Assembly: GCA_017631955.1 (NCBI GenBank)
Contig: JAGBSJ010000016.1
Coordinates: 1-41,884, forward strand
DNA from: Clostridia bacterium
GTDB lineage: Bacteria > Bacillota > Clostridia > Oscillospirales > Acutalibacteraceae
Direction of reading: 5' to 3'
Length of the DNA stretch: 41,884 nucleotides
Below, one piece after another: positions 15,824-25,169 of the stretch. The translations under genes and the position numbers were made by a program. The notes under the pieces were generated by a model. It made no database searches and had not been told where the DNA came from. It saw only the letters and a program-made list of their open reading frames with translations. How positions within the stretch are numbered: the stretch's first letter is position 1; each line of letters opens with the position of its first letter.

Positions 15824-18232
15824 ATGAATTACGATTTTAAAGCTACCGAACAAAAGTGGCAACAGAAATGGGAAGAAGCAAAAGTTTTTGAAGCACAAGA
15901 TAATTCAGAAAAGCCAAAATTTTATGGTCTTGTTGAATTCCCATACCCATCAGGCGCAGGTATGCATGTTGGTCACATCAAGGCATACTCAGGTCTTGAA
16001 GTAGTATCAAGAAAACGTCGTCTTCAGGGCTACAATGTGCTTTTCCCAATTGGTTTTGACGCTTACGGTCTTCCAACAGAAAACTATGCAATCAAAACAG
16101 GCATTCACCCAAGAAAAGTTACTGATATGAACATTGAAAAGTTCACAAGTCAGTTAAAACGCGTTGGTTTCTCATTCGACTATTCAAGAGTCGTTGATAC
16201 AACTGACGATAAATATTATAAATGGACACAGTGGATTTTCCTTAAAATGTTTGAAAACGGACTTGCATTCCGTGATAAGACTCTTGTTAACTACTGCCCA
16301 TCTTGTAAGGTTGTTCTTTCAAACGAAGACTCACAGGGCGGTAAATGTGATATTTGCCACAGTGATGTTGTTCAGAAATCAAAAGATGTTTGGTACTTAA
16401 GAATTACAGAGTATGCTGACAAGCTTCTTGACGGCCTTAATGATGTTGATTACCTTCCAAATATCAAGCTTCAGCAGGTTAACTGGATTGGTAAGTCAAG
16501 AGGTGCTTTCGTTAACTTTAATCTTAACGAAATTCCTGAAGAATTGAAGATTTACACAACTCGTCCGGACACTCTTTTCGGCGTAACATTTATGGTTATG
16601 GCTCCTGAACACCCAATTATTGATAAATATGCTGACAAGATTTCTAATATGGACGAAATTCTTGCATACAGAACAGAATGTGCAAAGAAAACAGAATTTG
16701 AACGTACACAACTTGTAAAAGACAAGACAGGTGTTAAGATTGCAGGTATTACTGCAAAGAACCCAGTAAACGGTAAAGATATTCCAATTTACATATCTGA
16801 CTATGTTATGATGGGCTACGGTACAGGCGCTATTATGGCTGTTCCTGCACACGACGACCGCGACTACGATTTCGCAAAGAAATTCGGTATTGATATTATC
16901 GAGGTTATCAAGGGTGGCAACATCGAAGAAGCTGCTTATGCTGGCGACGGTGAAATGGTTAACTCTGAATTCCTTAACGGCGTTGATAATAAGAAAGAAT
17001 CAATCGCAAAAATGATTGATTTCTTACAGGAAAAAGGCATCGGCGAAGGCGGCGTTCAGTACAAGATGAAGGACTGGGCATTCAACCGTCAGCGTTATTG
17101 GGGTGAACCAATTCCAATTGTTCATTGTGAAAAGTGCGGTATGGTTGCAGTGCCTTATGAAGAACTTCCATTGCGTCTTCCTGATGTTGAAAACTTTGCA
17201 CCGGGTACAGACGGCGAAAGCCCACTTGCCAAGATTGACTCTTATGTAAACTGCAAGTGTCCAAAATGTGGTGGCGATGCAAAACGCGAAACTGATACAA
17301 TGCCACAATGGGCGGGCTCATCATGGTATTTCTTAAGATATATCGACCCACATAATGATGAAGCACTTGCAGATATGGATAAACTTAACTACTGGATGCC
17401 AGTTGACTGGTATAATGGTGGTATGGAGCACGTTACACGTCACCTTATCTATTCTCGTTTCTGGCATAAGTTCCTTTATGACATCGGTGCAGTACCAGGC
17501 GCAGAGCCATATGCAAAGAGAACTGCACAAGGACTCATTCTCGGACCAGATGGTGTTAAGATGAGTAAATCTCGTGGCAATGTTATTGACCCTAACGAGG
17601 TTGTTGACGTTTTCGGTGCAGACGTTCTTCGTACTTATGTACTCTTTATGGGTGACTACGAGCAAGCAGCTCCTTGGTCAGAAAATTCAGTTAAGGGTTG
17701 TAAGAGATTTGTTGACAGAATCTGGAATCTTCAGGAAATCCTTGTAGATGGTGACGAATTCTCAAAAGAACTCTCTTCTTCATTCCACAAGACAATTAAG
17801 AAAGTTACAGAAGACATTGAAACTCTTAAATACAATACTGCTATTGCAGCTCTTATGACACTTCTCAATGCAATTTATACAAAGGGCTCAATCAACAAGG
17901 CAGAGCTTAAAGCACTTCTTCTCCTTGTTAACCCATTTGCTCCTCACGTTACAGAAGAAATGTGGGAAGTTTGCGGCTACGGTAAGATGATGGCTTCAGA
18001 CGGCGAATGGCCAACATACGACGAAGCAAAGTGCATTGACGAAACAATTGAAATCGTTGTTCAGATTAACGGTAAAATCCGTGCAAAACTTAATGTGCCT
18101 GCAGATATCGAACAAGCAGATGCGGTAGCAATGGCAAAAGCAGACGAAAAAGTTGCCGCAGAGCTTGATGGTAAAAACATCATCAAAGAAATCTATGTAA
18201 AAGGCAAACTTGTAAATATTGTTGCTAAATAA
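15824..18232 (+). CDS. leuS: Leucyl-tRNA synthetase
   Basis: This class I synthetase charges tRNA-Leu. The 802-residue protein has the HIGH motif as HVGH (48-51, in PYPSGAGMHVGH) and KMSKS at 579-583 (GVKMSKSRGNVIDP). The zinc-binding insertion shows CPSC...CDIC, the CP1 editing domain spans about 220-410 (TTRPDTLFGVTFMVMAPEHP; MGYGTGAIMAVPAHDDRDYDF), and a tRNA-binding C-terminal domain ends the protein. An AAGAAGG site precedes the ATG. The 38-base upstream gap is too short for a T-box leader. A REP-like palindrome lies just after the stop. Confidence 0.98.
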   Translation: MNYDFKATEQKWQQKWEEAKVFEAQDNSEKPKFYGLVEFPYPSGAGMHVGHIKAYSGLEVVSRKRRLQGYNVLFPIGFDAYGLPTENYAIKTGIHPRKVTDMNIEKFTSQLKRVGFSFDYSRVVDTTDDKYYKWTQWIFLKMFENGLAFRDKTLVNYCPSCKVVLSNEDSQGGKCDICHSDVVQKSKDVWYLRITEYADKLLDGLNDVDYLPNIKLQQVNWIGKSRGAFVNFNLNEIPEELKIYTTRPDTLFGVTFMVMAPEHPIIDKYADKISNMDEILAYRTECAKKTEFERTQLVKDKTGVKIAGITAKNPVNGKDIPIYISDYVMMGYGTGAIMAVPAHDDRDYDFAKKFGIDIIEVIKGGNIEEAAYAGDGEMVNSEFLNGVDNKKESIAKMIDFLQEKGIGEGGVQYKMKDWAFNRQRYWGEPIPIVHCEKCGMVAVPYEELPLRLPDVENFAPGTDGESPLAKIDSYVNCKCPKCGGDAKRETDTMPQWAGSSWYFLRYIDPHNDEALADMDKLNYWMPVDWYNGGMEHVTRHLIYSRFWHKFLYDIGAVPGAEPYAKRTAQGLILGPDGVKMSKSRGNVIDPNEVVDVFGADVLRTYVLFMGDYEQAAPWSENSVKGCKRFVDRIWNLQEILVDGDEFSKELSSSFHKTIKKVTEDIETLKYNTAIAALMTLLNAIYTKGSINKAELKALLLLVNPFAPHVTEEMWEVCGYGKMMASDGEWPTYDEAKCIDETIEIVVQINGKIRAKLNVPADIEQADAVAMAKADEKVAAELDGKNIIKEIYVKGKLVNIVAK

Positions 18233-18241
18233 AATATAATG

Positions 18242-18265
18242 GTAGGGCGGGGTCTTGACCCCGCC
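18242..18265. repeat. REP-like perfect GC palindrome
   Basis: GTAGG is followed by GGCGGGGTC, TT, GACCCCGCC: a perfect 9-bp inverted repeat (18246-18254 with 18257-18265), almost all G and C in an AT-rich background. It starts ten bases after the leuS stop and lacks a T-run. It is open in the frame of rlmA, so automatic callers may extend rlmA through it. It resembles the element at 13188-13212. Confidence 0.6.
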
Positions 18266-18286
18266 GTTGCCGTTAAAGGTGTTATT

Positions 18287-19093
18287 ATGTTCATTTGTCC
18301 CGTTTGCAAATCAAAATTGAATATTGAGGGTAAAACTTACCTTTGTGAAAACAATCATTCTTTTGATATTGCAAAACAAGGGTATGTGAATTTGTTGCCT
18401 GTCAATAAAAAGCATTCTGATAACCCCGGCGATTCAAAAGATATGGTTTTATCTCGCCGAGCATTTCTTGAAAGCGGTAATTACGACTGTTTTGCAGAAA
18501 AATTAGTTGAGATAATTAACTCGATTTTTGAAAATAGTCAAAAAATATCTATTGCAGATTGTGGATGCGGTGAAGGGTATTACGATGGGTTTTTGAGAAA
18601 GTTAAAAACTGACTACGAGTTGTTTGGGTTTGATATTTCTAAAGAAGCAGTACGTTTTGCATCGGCAAAATATAAGAATTGCAATTTTGCTGTGGGCAGT
18701 TGTTTTAATATGCCGGTACAAAGTGAAAGTTTTGACCTTGCTATCAACATTTTTGCACCTATGGTTGAAAGTGAAGTGGCAAGGGTGCTTAAAAATGGCG
18801 GTTATCTTATATATGCCGTGCCCGGTAAAAATCATTTAATGGGCTTAAAAGAACTTCTTTATGAAAATGTTTATGAAAATGAAGAAAAGCATACAGAATA
18901 TGCGGGCTTTAAGTTTGTAGAAAGATATACAGTCAGAAATGAAATTGCTGTTGATGGTGAAATGGGAGTAAATCTTTTCAAAATGACGCCATATTACTTT
19001 AAAACAGAGTTAGGTGCAGAAGAAAAAATCCGTGAAAACCACGGATTTACGACAGAAATCCATTTTGACTTTCTTGTTTACAGAAAGATATAA
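18287..19093 (+). CDS. rlmA: 23S rRNA (guanine-N1)-methyltransferase, RlmA family
   Basis: RlmA enzymes methylate N1 of G745 (Gram-negative) or G748 (Gram-positive, RlmA(II)/TlrB type) in the exit tunnel region of 23S rRNA; the Gram-positive form affects macrolide or ketolide binding. The 268-residue protein has an N-terminal zinc site C4-C7-C20-H24, the invariant HSFDIAKQGYVNLL, and SAM motif I ADCGCGEGYY. The start is the ATG at 18287 with AAAGGTG before it. A start at 18239 would add 16 residues encoded by the REP-like element and is rejected. G748 specificity is inferred from lineage only. Confidence 0.92.
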   Translation: MFICPVCKSKLNIEGKTYLCENNHSFDIAKQGYVNLLPVNKKHSDNPGDSKDMVLSRRAFLESGNYDCFAEKLVEIINSIFENSQKISIADCGCGEGYYDGFLRKLKTDYELFGFDISKEAVRFASAKYKNCNFAVGSCFNMPVQSESFDLAINIFAPMVESEVARVLKNGGYLIYAVPGKNHLMGLKELLYENVYENEEKHTEYAGFKFVERYTVRNEIAVDGEMGVNLFKMTPYYFKTELGAEEKIRENHGFTTEIHFDFLVYRKI

Positions 19094-19106
19094 AATATGT
19101 TAAAAT
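19077..19106 (+). promoter_or_regulatory. Candidate promoter for the cyclase gene
   Basis: TTTACA at 19077-19082 and TAAAAT at 19101-19106 are separated by 18 bases. Each matches the housekeeping consensus at five of six positions. It spans the end of rlmA and lies 28 bases before the ATG at 19135, a normal leader length. It would start the transcription unit that runs to the terminator at 25756. Confidence 0.5.
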
Positions 19107-19134
19107 GAATTTATGAAAATTTCGGGGTGATGTT

Positions 19135-19743
19135 ATGAAAATCATTGATATTTCAAAAGATGTTATGACTTGTGATGTGTTTCCGGGGGACCCTACACCA
19201 CAACTTGAAAGAGTGAAAACCATTAATGATGATTGTGCATACAATTTAAGTAAAATAAATATGTGCCTTCACAATGGAACACACATGGACGCCCCTTTGC
19301 ATTTTTTACCTAATGGTAGTGACATTACAGAATTCGACCCTGAAGTATTTATGGGTCCTTGTGTAGTTGTTGAGGTTGCAGAACCATTTATAACAGGGGC
19401 ATTTATTGAAGAATATTTCCCGAGAAATGCAACAAGAATACTTATAAAGAGTCATGGCAAATCGGTGCTTCACGAATCCGCTGCATCAGAACTTTCACAT
19501 ATGGGTTATATTCTTGTAGGAACAGACGGTATGACCGTTGAGCCAGAGGGTAGCGACGGTAGAACACACCGTATGTTTATGGTAGATAATGTAGCACTCC
19601 TTGAAAATCTTGATTTAGAAAATGTAGAGCCGGGAAAATACTTTTTAGTAGCAGCTCCCGTTAAAATAAGCGGCGCAGAAGCAGCTCCCGTAAGAGCAAT
19701 GCTCGTGTCGGATTTCATTTTCTGGAGCGGCGAACAGAAATAA
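19135..19743 (+). CDS. Cyclase/kynurenine formamidase-like metal-dependent hydrolase
   Basis: A 202-residue member of the cyclase family (KynB-like fold), metal-dependent amidases or lactonases. The metal site HxxTHxD-type motif is seen as H46-NG-T-H50-M-D52-AP-L-H56 (MCLHNGTHMDAPLHF), and VGTDGMTVEP follows. Kynurenine formamidase is possible by fold, but no tryptophan-breakdown gene is nearby, so the substrate is open. The ribosome site is GGGGTGATG just upstream. A chromate transporter pair follows after 41 bases. Confidence 0.8.
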   Translation: MKIIDISKDVMTCDVFPGDPTPQLERVKTINDDCAYNLSKINMCLHNGTHMDAPLHFLPNGSDITEFDPEVFMGPCVVVEVAEPFITGAFIEEYFPRNATRILIKSHGKSVLHESAASELSHMGYILVGTDGMTVEPEGSDGRTHRMFMVDNVALLENLDLENVEPGKYFLVAAPVKISGAEAAPVRAMLVSDFIFWSGEQK

Positions 19744-19784
19744 GTTAAAAACCATCTAAAATGAATTTTGGAGATAAAATAGAA

Positions 19785-20333
19785 ATGGTTAAAAAACTAC
19801 TAAGCTTGTTTTTGACCTTTGCAAAAATAGGCGGAATAACCTTTGGCGGTGGTCTTACAATGTTGCCATTGCTTACAAGAGAAATAGTCGGAAAGAAAAA
19901 ATGGGCAACTGAAGAAGAATTGCTTGACTATTATGCAGTCGGTCAATGCACACCCGGTATTATTGCGGTAAATACTGCTACATTTATTGGCTATTATCAG
20001 GCGGGAGTATTGGGTGGAATTTTCGCAACACTTGGTATGGTTGCACCATCAATTGTAATTATCACTATTGTAGCGTCCGTATTACAGAATTTTATGGATT
20101 ACCCCATAGTTGCATCTGCACTTACAGGAATAAATGCAATTGTTTGCGCATTACTTTCACATACGGTAATTACACTTGGCAAAAAAAGTCTTGTGAATAC
20201 AATTTCTGTTGTACTTTTCATAATCGGACTTGTTGCTTGTTTTGTGTTTGATATAACACCGATTTTACTTGTCATTTTTGGTGGAGTTGTTGGTGTAGTT
20301 TACAATAAAATCAAGGGGGTAAAAACAAAATGA
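19785..20333 (+). CDS. Chromate transporter family protein, first half
   Basis: A 182-residue integral membrane protein of the short-chain ChrA type, which works as a pair with a homologous partner. It has the family motif TFGGGLTMLPLL near the N-terminus, TPGIIAVNTATFIGY, and five to six hydrophobic segments. I start at the ATG at 19785 (MVKKLLSLFL), with GGAG at 19770-19773; an in-frame ATG at 19761 would add eight residues but has no ribosome site and covers that GGAG. It overlaps the second half by four bases (ATGA). The true substrate in anaerobes is uncertain; chromate efflux is the named family activity. Confidence 0.85.
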   Translation: MVKKLLSLFLTFAKIGGITFGGGLTMLPLLTREIVGKKKWATEEELLDYYAVGQCTPGIIAVNTATFIGYYQAGVLGGIFATLGMVAPSIVIITIVASVLQNFMDYPIVASALTGINAIVCALLSHTVITLGKKSLVNTISVVLFIIGLVACFVFDITPILLVIFGGVVGVVYNKIKGVKTK

Positions 20334-20899
20334 CCTTCTTGAAATTGTTTTTTGAGTTTTTCAAAATAGGACTTTTCGCAGTAGGCGGTGGCCCTGCAAC
20401 TATTCCATTCTTGCAGGATTTAGCAAGAAGTGATTATGGTTGGTTTAACGAAGAACAGTTAGGTGTTATGATAGCCATTGCCGAAAGCACACCGGGACCA
20501 ATCGGTATAAATATGGCAACTTATGCGGGCTATAACGCGGGCTTTGGCGAGCTTGGTGTTCTTGGTGGTATTTTAGGTGGAGTTACCGCTACCATGGGGC
20601 TTGTAACACCATCAGTTATTGTAATTGTGATTATTGCGGGCTTCTTAAAAGCATTTAAGGAAAACGAATATGTTAAGAGCGTATTTTCAGGCATTCGTCC
20701 TGTTGTTACTGCCCTTGTTTTGTTCGCAGTTTTTGGTATTATCAAACCGATTTTTTATATAAACGGCGAATTTGCAATACCGGTTATTGCAATTTCAGTT
20801 GTAGTATTCGGTCTTATGTTTATTAAAAAACTAAAAAAATTACACCCTGCATTCTGGTTGGCACTTGGTGCGGTTGCGGGTATATTATTAAAATTATAA
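20330..20899 (+). CDS. Chromate transporter family protein, second half
   Basis: The partner of the preceding gene: 189 residues with FAVGGGPATIPFLQDL near the start and ESTPGPIGINMATYAGY, then several membrane segments (VTPSVIVIVIIAGFL; VVTALVLFAVFGIIKPIFY). In the short-chain ChrA families the two proteins are thought to sit with opposite topology and act together. The four-base overlap implies coupled translation in equal amounts. An RNA methyltransferase follows after 12 bases. Confidence 0.87.
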   Translation: MTFLKLFFEFFKIGLFAVGGGPATIPFLQDLARSDYGWFNEEQLGVMIAIAESTPGPIGINMATYAGYNAGFGELGVLGGILGGVTATMGLVTPSVIVIVIIAGFLKAFKENEYVKSVFSGIRPVVTALVLFAVFGIIKPIFYINGEFAIPVIAISVVVFGLMFIKKLKKLHPAFWLALGAVAGILLKL

Positions 20900-20911
20900 G
20901 GATTTGTTTGT

Positions 20912-22258
20912 ATGTCACTCCAAAAAAATCAAGATATACAACTGAATATTGAGGGTTATACTGCCGAGGGCAATGGTGTAGGGCATTATGATGGTCAAGC
21001 GGTGTTTGTTTCAGGTGCCGCAAAAGGCGATACAATAATTGCTCATATTATTAAGGCAAAAAAGACTTATGCTATCGGCATTATTAAGCAGATTTTGAAA
21101 AAATCAGACGATAGAATAGATGTTGATTGCCCGCATTTTCGCTCTTGTGGTGGTTGTGCATATCGCCATATCTCTTATGAGGCAGAAAAATCACTCAAAA
21201 AGCAAAAAGTGATTGACGCATTCACTCGTCTTGCTCATTTAGATGTACCAGTGAATGATATTATCACTTGCAAAACAGAAAGATACCGAAATAAAGCACA
21301 ATACCCTGTTGGATTTGAAAAGGGTATAGTTGCGGGATTTTATGCGCAAAAGAGTCATAGAATAATAAATTCTTCCGATTGCATTTTGCAACCTGAAGAA
21401 TTTGCAGATATAGTTGAAATTGTAAAAAACTGGATGACTGAATTTGGCGTTTCGGCTTATGATTCAGTAAACCATACAGGGCTTGTTCGTCATATTTACA
21501 TAAGAAAAGCATTTGTAACAGGGCAGATTATGGTGTGCCTTGTAATCAATGGTGACGAAATTCCAAAATCACACGAATTAGTTGATGATTTGCTTAAAAT
21601 CAAAGGACTTGCAAGTGTTTCTATCAACAAAAACACAGAAAAAACTAATGTGATTTTAGGTCTTGAATGTAAAACTTTGTGGGGCGCAGATTATATTGAA
21701 GATGTGCTTTGCGGAGTAAAAATTCGACTTTCCCCACTTTCATTCTATCAAGTAAACCACGATTGTGCTGAATTGTTATATAACAAGGCAAGTGAATATG
21801 TAGGCGCAACAGGGGATGAAACTGTACTTGACCTTTATTGCGGTGCAGGTACAATCGGACTTTCAATGGCTAATAAAGTGAAAAAGGTAATCGGTGTTGA
21901 GATTATTCCCGAAGCCATTGAAGATGCAAAAGTTAATGCGGAAAATAATAATATTGAAAATTGCGAATTCTACTGTGGCGATGCAAAAGATGCAGTAAAA
22001 ATTCTTAAAGATAAAAACATTGAACCTGACGCAGTAATCCTTGACCCACCACGAAAAGGTTGCGACAGAGAAGTTTTAGAATATGTAGCAGAAATGAAAC
22101 CAAAGAAAATTGTTTATGTTTCTTGTGATGTTTCAACTCAGGCACGAGATTGTGCAATTCTTAAGGAACTGGGCTACGAAACAAAAGAGGTAACACCAGT
22201 TGATATGTTCCCAAGAACTAGTCATACAGAGTCAGTGGCGCTTTTGATTAAAGAATAA
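20912..22258 (+). CDS. rlmCD: 23S rRNA (uracil-C5)-methyltransferase, RlmCD/RumA family, with TRAM domain
   Basis: An S-adenosylmethionine-dependent m5U methyltransferase for 23S rRNA (U747 and/or U1939 in known relatives). The 448-residue protein has an N-terminal TRAM RNA-binding domain (about 5-62, EGYTAEGNGVGHYDGQ), an iron-sulfur cluster site C73, C79, C82 and C157 (CPHFRSCGGC; SDCILQP), SAM motif LDLYCGAGTIGLS, DPPRKGCD, and catalytic Cys405 in YVSCDVSTQARD. A TTGT-ATG start at 20912 follows AAGGATTTG. It lies 1.8 kb after rlmA. A second, TRAM-less relative is at 28002-29153. Confidence 0.92.
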   Translation: MSLQKNQDIQLNIEGYTAEGNGVGHYDGQAVFVSGAAKGDTIIAHIIKAKKTYAIGIIKQILKKSDDRIDVDCPHFRSCGGCAYRHISYEAEKSLKKQKVIDAFTRLAHLDVPVNDIITCKTERYRNKAQYPVGFEKGIVAGFYAQKSHRIINSSDCILQPEEFADIVEIVKNWMTEFGVSAYDSVNHTGLVRHIYIRKAFVTGQIMVCLVINGDEIPKSHELVDDLLKIKGLASVSINKNTEKTNVILGLECKTLWGADYIEDVLCGVKIRLSPLSFYQVNHDCAELLYNKASEYVGATGDETVLDLYCGAGTIGLSMANKVKKVIGVEIIPEAIEDAKVNAENNNIENCEFYCGDAKDAVKILKDKNIEPDAVILDPPRKGCDREVLEYVAEMKPKKIVYVSCDVSTQARDCAILKELGYETKEVTPVDMFPRTSHTESVALLIKE

Positions 22259-22276
22259 AAACAAGGAGGATTACAT

Positions 22277-23734
22277 ATGGCAGTTTCTTCATTAGTTAAA
22301 AAGGTTTTTGCAACCAAAGAGGGTTGGACAACCGAACCCGTTGAAAGAATGAGTTATTATTCATATTTTGCAGGTCAGAATATGATTTACACTCTTTTCA
22401 ATGTGTGCCTTACTACATATCTTTTGTTTTTGGGTATAGACCCTATTAAGTCCGCAACAGTTATGCTTGTTGTTAAAGTATGGGACGCTGTAAACGATAC
22501 TTTATTCGGCGTAATTTTTGACTCAATCAAGTTCAAAAGCGGTAAAAAGTATCTTCCTTGGATTCGCGTTTCAACTATACTCATTCCGCTTGCTACGATA
22601 CTGACCTTTATTATTCCTTCCGGCTCTTCACAGGCTGTAAAATTAGGTTGGTTTGCCGTTGCATATATTCTTTGGGATACTGCTTACACACTTTGTGATG
22701 TGCCAATTTTCGGCATTCTGACATCAATGAGCCAAAGCGTTGACGAAAGAAATAGTGTTCAGTCATACAAGAGCATTTACACTTATATTGGTGTTGGTAT
22801 TACATCTACATTATCAACTGTTCTTATCAGCGAAAAGGTTGGTATGAATTATGGTATGATATCAATAATCATATGTGTTGTTGCATTTGCTTTAATGTCG
22901 CCTGCATCTTTCAAACTTAAAGAGCGATTCCGTACCGAGAGTGAAGAAACATTTACTATCAGAAAAATGTTCGCATATCTTGTTAAGAATAAGTATTTGC
23001 TTATTTATTATTTGGGACTTTTCTTCTATTCGGCACTCAGCATTGGCAACGCGTTTACACTTTACGTTTCATATTATCTTTTCCACAGTGCACTTTTCTC
23101 AATAATTGTAGGTGCAGTGGGAACAATTCCACAGCTTATTATTTCATTGTTGTTGCCAAAGCTTATTCGCAAATTTGACAAAATGAAAGTAAACCGTGTG
23201 TGCTTGTTGCTTTATGTAATAATTAGTTTTGTTATGTGGGTAATCGGTTATGACAATGCAGTTGTTTATATAATTCTGTTTACTATACGTTCAATTCCAT
23301 TGGCGGTAGTAGCCCTTGAAATGTTTATGTTTACACCTGACTGCGCTGAATATGGTTACTTTAAGAGCGGCACAGAAGCAAAGGGTATTACATTTGCCGT
23401 GCAGACCTTTATGGCAAAGCTTACTGGTTCAATTTCAAGCGCGTTAGGACTCTTCATACTTGGTCTCCCATCAGTTGGCTGGAAAATAGTAGAGGTTGGC
23501 TCATTCCAAGAATTAGAGCAAAGCGGAGTAACGCAAACACAACATGCGTTAGATATGCTTTGGTTAATCTTTATGCTTATTCCTGCAATAGGCGGTCTTT
23601 TGGCATATATCGTGTGGTTGTTCTATGACTTGAAAGATAAAGATGTTCAGATTATGATTGACTGCAACACAGGTAAAATCACAAGAGAAGAAGCATTAAG
23701 TAAAATGTCAAAGACATATGATATTAAAGAGTAG
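22277..23734 (+). CDS. GPH-family sugar:cation symporter
   Basis: A 485-residue transporter with about twelve hydrophobic segments and the glycoside-pentoside-hexuronide signature KVWDAVNDTLFGVIFD (about residues 67-82), the conserved acidic region that binds the coupling cation and sugar in the melibiose permease group. It is in the inner membrane. A perfect AGGAGG-like site (AAGGAGGA) precedes the ATG. The substrate cannot be read directly, but a GH35 beta-galactosidase lies 2 kb downstream on the other strand, so uptake of a galactoside or its product is possible. Confidence 0.85.
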   Translation: MAVSSLVKKVFATKEGWTTEPVERMSYYSYFAGQNMIYTLFNVCLTTYLLFLGIDPIKSATVMLVVKVWDAVNDTLFGVIFDSIKFKSGKKYLPWIRVSTILIPLATILTFIIPSGSSQAVKLGWFAVAYILWDTAYTLCDVPIFGILTSMSQSVDERNSVQSYKSIYTYIGVGITSTLSTVLISEKVGMNYGMISIIICVVAFALMSPASFKLKERFRTESEETFTIRKMFAYLVKNKYLLIYYLGLFFYSALSIGNAFTLYVSYYLFHSALFSIIVGAVGTIPQLIISLLLPKLIRKFDKMKVNRVCLLLYVIISFVMWVIGYDNAVVYIILFTIRSIPLAVVALEMFMFTPDCAEYGYFKSGTEAKGITFAVQTFMAKLTGSISSALGLFILGLPSVGWKIVEVGSFQELEQSGVTQTQHALDMLWLIFMLIPAIGGLLAYIVWLFYDLKDKDVQIMIDCNTGKITREEALSKMSKTYDIKE

Positions 23735-23743
23735 GGGTATTTT

Positions 23744-24232
23744 ATGAACGGAATGACAAGGCGTGAGCGTCAGGTAACTGACCTTAATGAAATTATTAAA
23801 ATTCTTGATAAATCTAAAGTTTTGCATTTAGGACTTGTTGATGGGGACGAGCCCTATGTTGTACCAATGAATTATGGCTACATAATGGAAGACGGTAATC
23901 TTACAATCTATCTTCACGGTGCAAATCGTGGCAGAAAACTTGATTTAATCCGTGCAAATCCAAAGGTTTTCTATGAAATGGATTGCGACATTGTGCCATT
24001 TGAGGGCGATATCGCTTGTGAATATGGTATCACTTACGCATCAGTTATGGGTAGGGGACTTGCTGAAATAGTAGAAGATGTTGAAGAGAAAAAACTTGCA
24101 TTGTCAACTCTTATGAAGACACAAACAGGCAAGGATTTTGAGTTCGAAGAAAAAATGACAAAAATCGTTACAATTATCAAAATCAATACTCTCGAATACA
24201 CTGCAAAACACCGCCCAGCACCTAAGAAATAA
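23744..24232 (+). CDS. Pyridoxamine 5'-phosphate oxidase-like flavin-binding protein (NimA-like)
   Basis: A 162-residue split beta-barrel protein. It opens with MNGMTRRERQVTD, typical of the NimA-like branch (M(T/R)R..R.(I/V)T), and continues KVLHLGLVDGDEPYVVPMNY, IYLHGANRGRKLDLI and NPKVFYEMDCD. Members bind FMN or haem and some reduce 5-nitroimidazoles; the physiological substrate is usually unknown. It is ten bases after the GPH transporter and ten bases before the HAD gene, so it is in the same transcript. Confidence 0.82.
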   Translation: MNGMTRRERQVTDLNEIIKILDKSKVLHLGLVDGDEPYVVPMNYGYIMEDGNLTIYLHGANRGRKLDLIRANPKVFYEMDCDIVPFEGDIACEYGITYASVMGRGLAEIVEDVEEKKLALSTLMKTQTGKDFEFEEKMTKIVTIIKINTLEYTAKHRPAPKK

Positions 24233-24241
24233 GGAGTTATT

Positions 24242-25168
24242 ATGCTTAAAATTCGTGAAACATATAAAATTAAATATGCTTTTCATGATATTGACGGCAC
24301 TCATTCTCTTATTCGTGATTGGCCACCTGTAATGAGTATTTGCCTTTATGATGTAATCGTAAATGGGTTGCCAAATGATTTTGATAGTGTTGAAAATCGA
24401 AATCGTCTTATTTCTCTTGCAGGGACAAAGAAACTCCCCGAAACTGACCAGTTTTGTATTGAGTCCGCAGGGCTTTCTGCACTTACTCAAATGGAGTGGG
24501 CAATTCGTAGGGCTGTGCAAGAGGGCAATGTTAAAGTTGATTGCGATATGCAGACGAATTCACAAATAATTGAGAGAATCAATAACGGCATTGAATATTA
24601 TGACGACTTACCCGAAACTCGTGAAATGAGTGAAATGTTAAAAATTCAAACTCCACGACTTTTCAAGCTTTATGAGCAAGTACTCAATGGATTTTGTCGT
24701 GATAAAAACTTACAAAAAGCAAAAGAAAACCCCAATGAGTTCAGAATAAACGGCTCAATGGAGTTTTTGCAATTCTTAAAAGATAATGGTGTGAAAAACT
24801 ATTTCGTAACTGGAGCAGTTGTAGAAAAAGGTATGGGAATGCACCAAGAGGTTGAAGCACTTGGCTACAAAATCGGTAAAAACGAACTTGTTGAAGATAT
24901 AATCGGCTCAACTTGGACTGAAAAAATGCCAAAAGATATGGTTATGCAAAAACTCTTAAAAGACTTAGGTGTTAAAGGCGAAAATGTGCTTGTAATAGGT
25001 GACGGCAGAGCCGAAATTCAAGCAGGTGTGCAAATGGGTGCATTTGTAGTTAGCCGATTACCTGAAAATGCTGATTTTCAACGAGAATTACACAAAAAAC
25101 TCGGAACAAATATTATTATAAAAGACTTTTGTGATAAAGAATTTTTATCACTTTTCAAGGATGAATAA
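24242..25168 (+). CDS. HAD-superfamily hydrolase
   Basis: A 308-residue haloacid dehalogenase-type protein. The catalytic motif I is FHDIDGTHSL (D16, D18), motif II is in YFVTGAVVEK, and motif IV in VLVIGDGRAEI, followed by GVQMGAFVVSRL. A large helical cap is inserted between motifs I and II (about 30-170), longer than in simple phosphoglycolate phosphatases. A sugar phosphatase role fits its link to the GmhA-like isomerase gene that begins one base after its stop. It is not of the short GmhB type, so a heptose role is only a possibility. Confidence 0.8.
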   Translation: MLKIRETYKIKYAFHDIDGTHSLIRDWPPVMSICLYDVIVNGLPNDFDSVENRNRLISLAGTKKLPETDQFCIESAGLSALTQMEWAIRRAVQEGNVKVDCDMQTNSQIIERINNGIEYYDDLPETREMSEMLKIQTPRLFKLYEQVLNGFCRDKNLQKAKENPNEFRINGSMEFLQFLKDNGVKNYFVTGAVVEKGMGMHQEVEALGYKIGKNELVEDIIGSTWTEKMPKDMVMQKLLKDLGVKGENVLVIGDGRAEIQAGVQMGAFVVSRLPENADFQRELHKKLGTNIIIKDFCDKEFLSLFKDE

Positions 25169-25169
25169 T

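Noticed and set aside
18239..18286. In-frame N-terminal extension of rlmA
   Set aside because: The 16 residues are encoded by the REP-like palindrome; a ribosome site and the conserved MFICPVC start support 18287.
19785..20899. Frameshift splitting one long chromate transporter
   Set aside because: Both halves have their own start, full length and N-terminal GGG motif, and overlap by ATGA; this is the known short-chain paired form.
23730..23740. GTAGGGG after the GPH transporter gene as a REP-like element
   Set aside because: It includes the transporter stop codon and the ribosome site of the next gene and has no palindrome.
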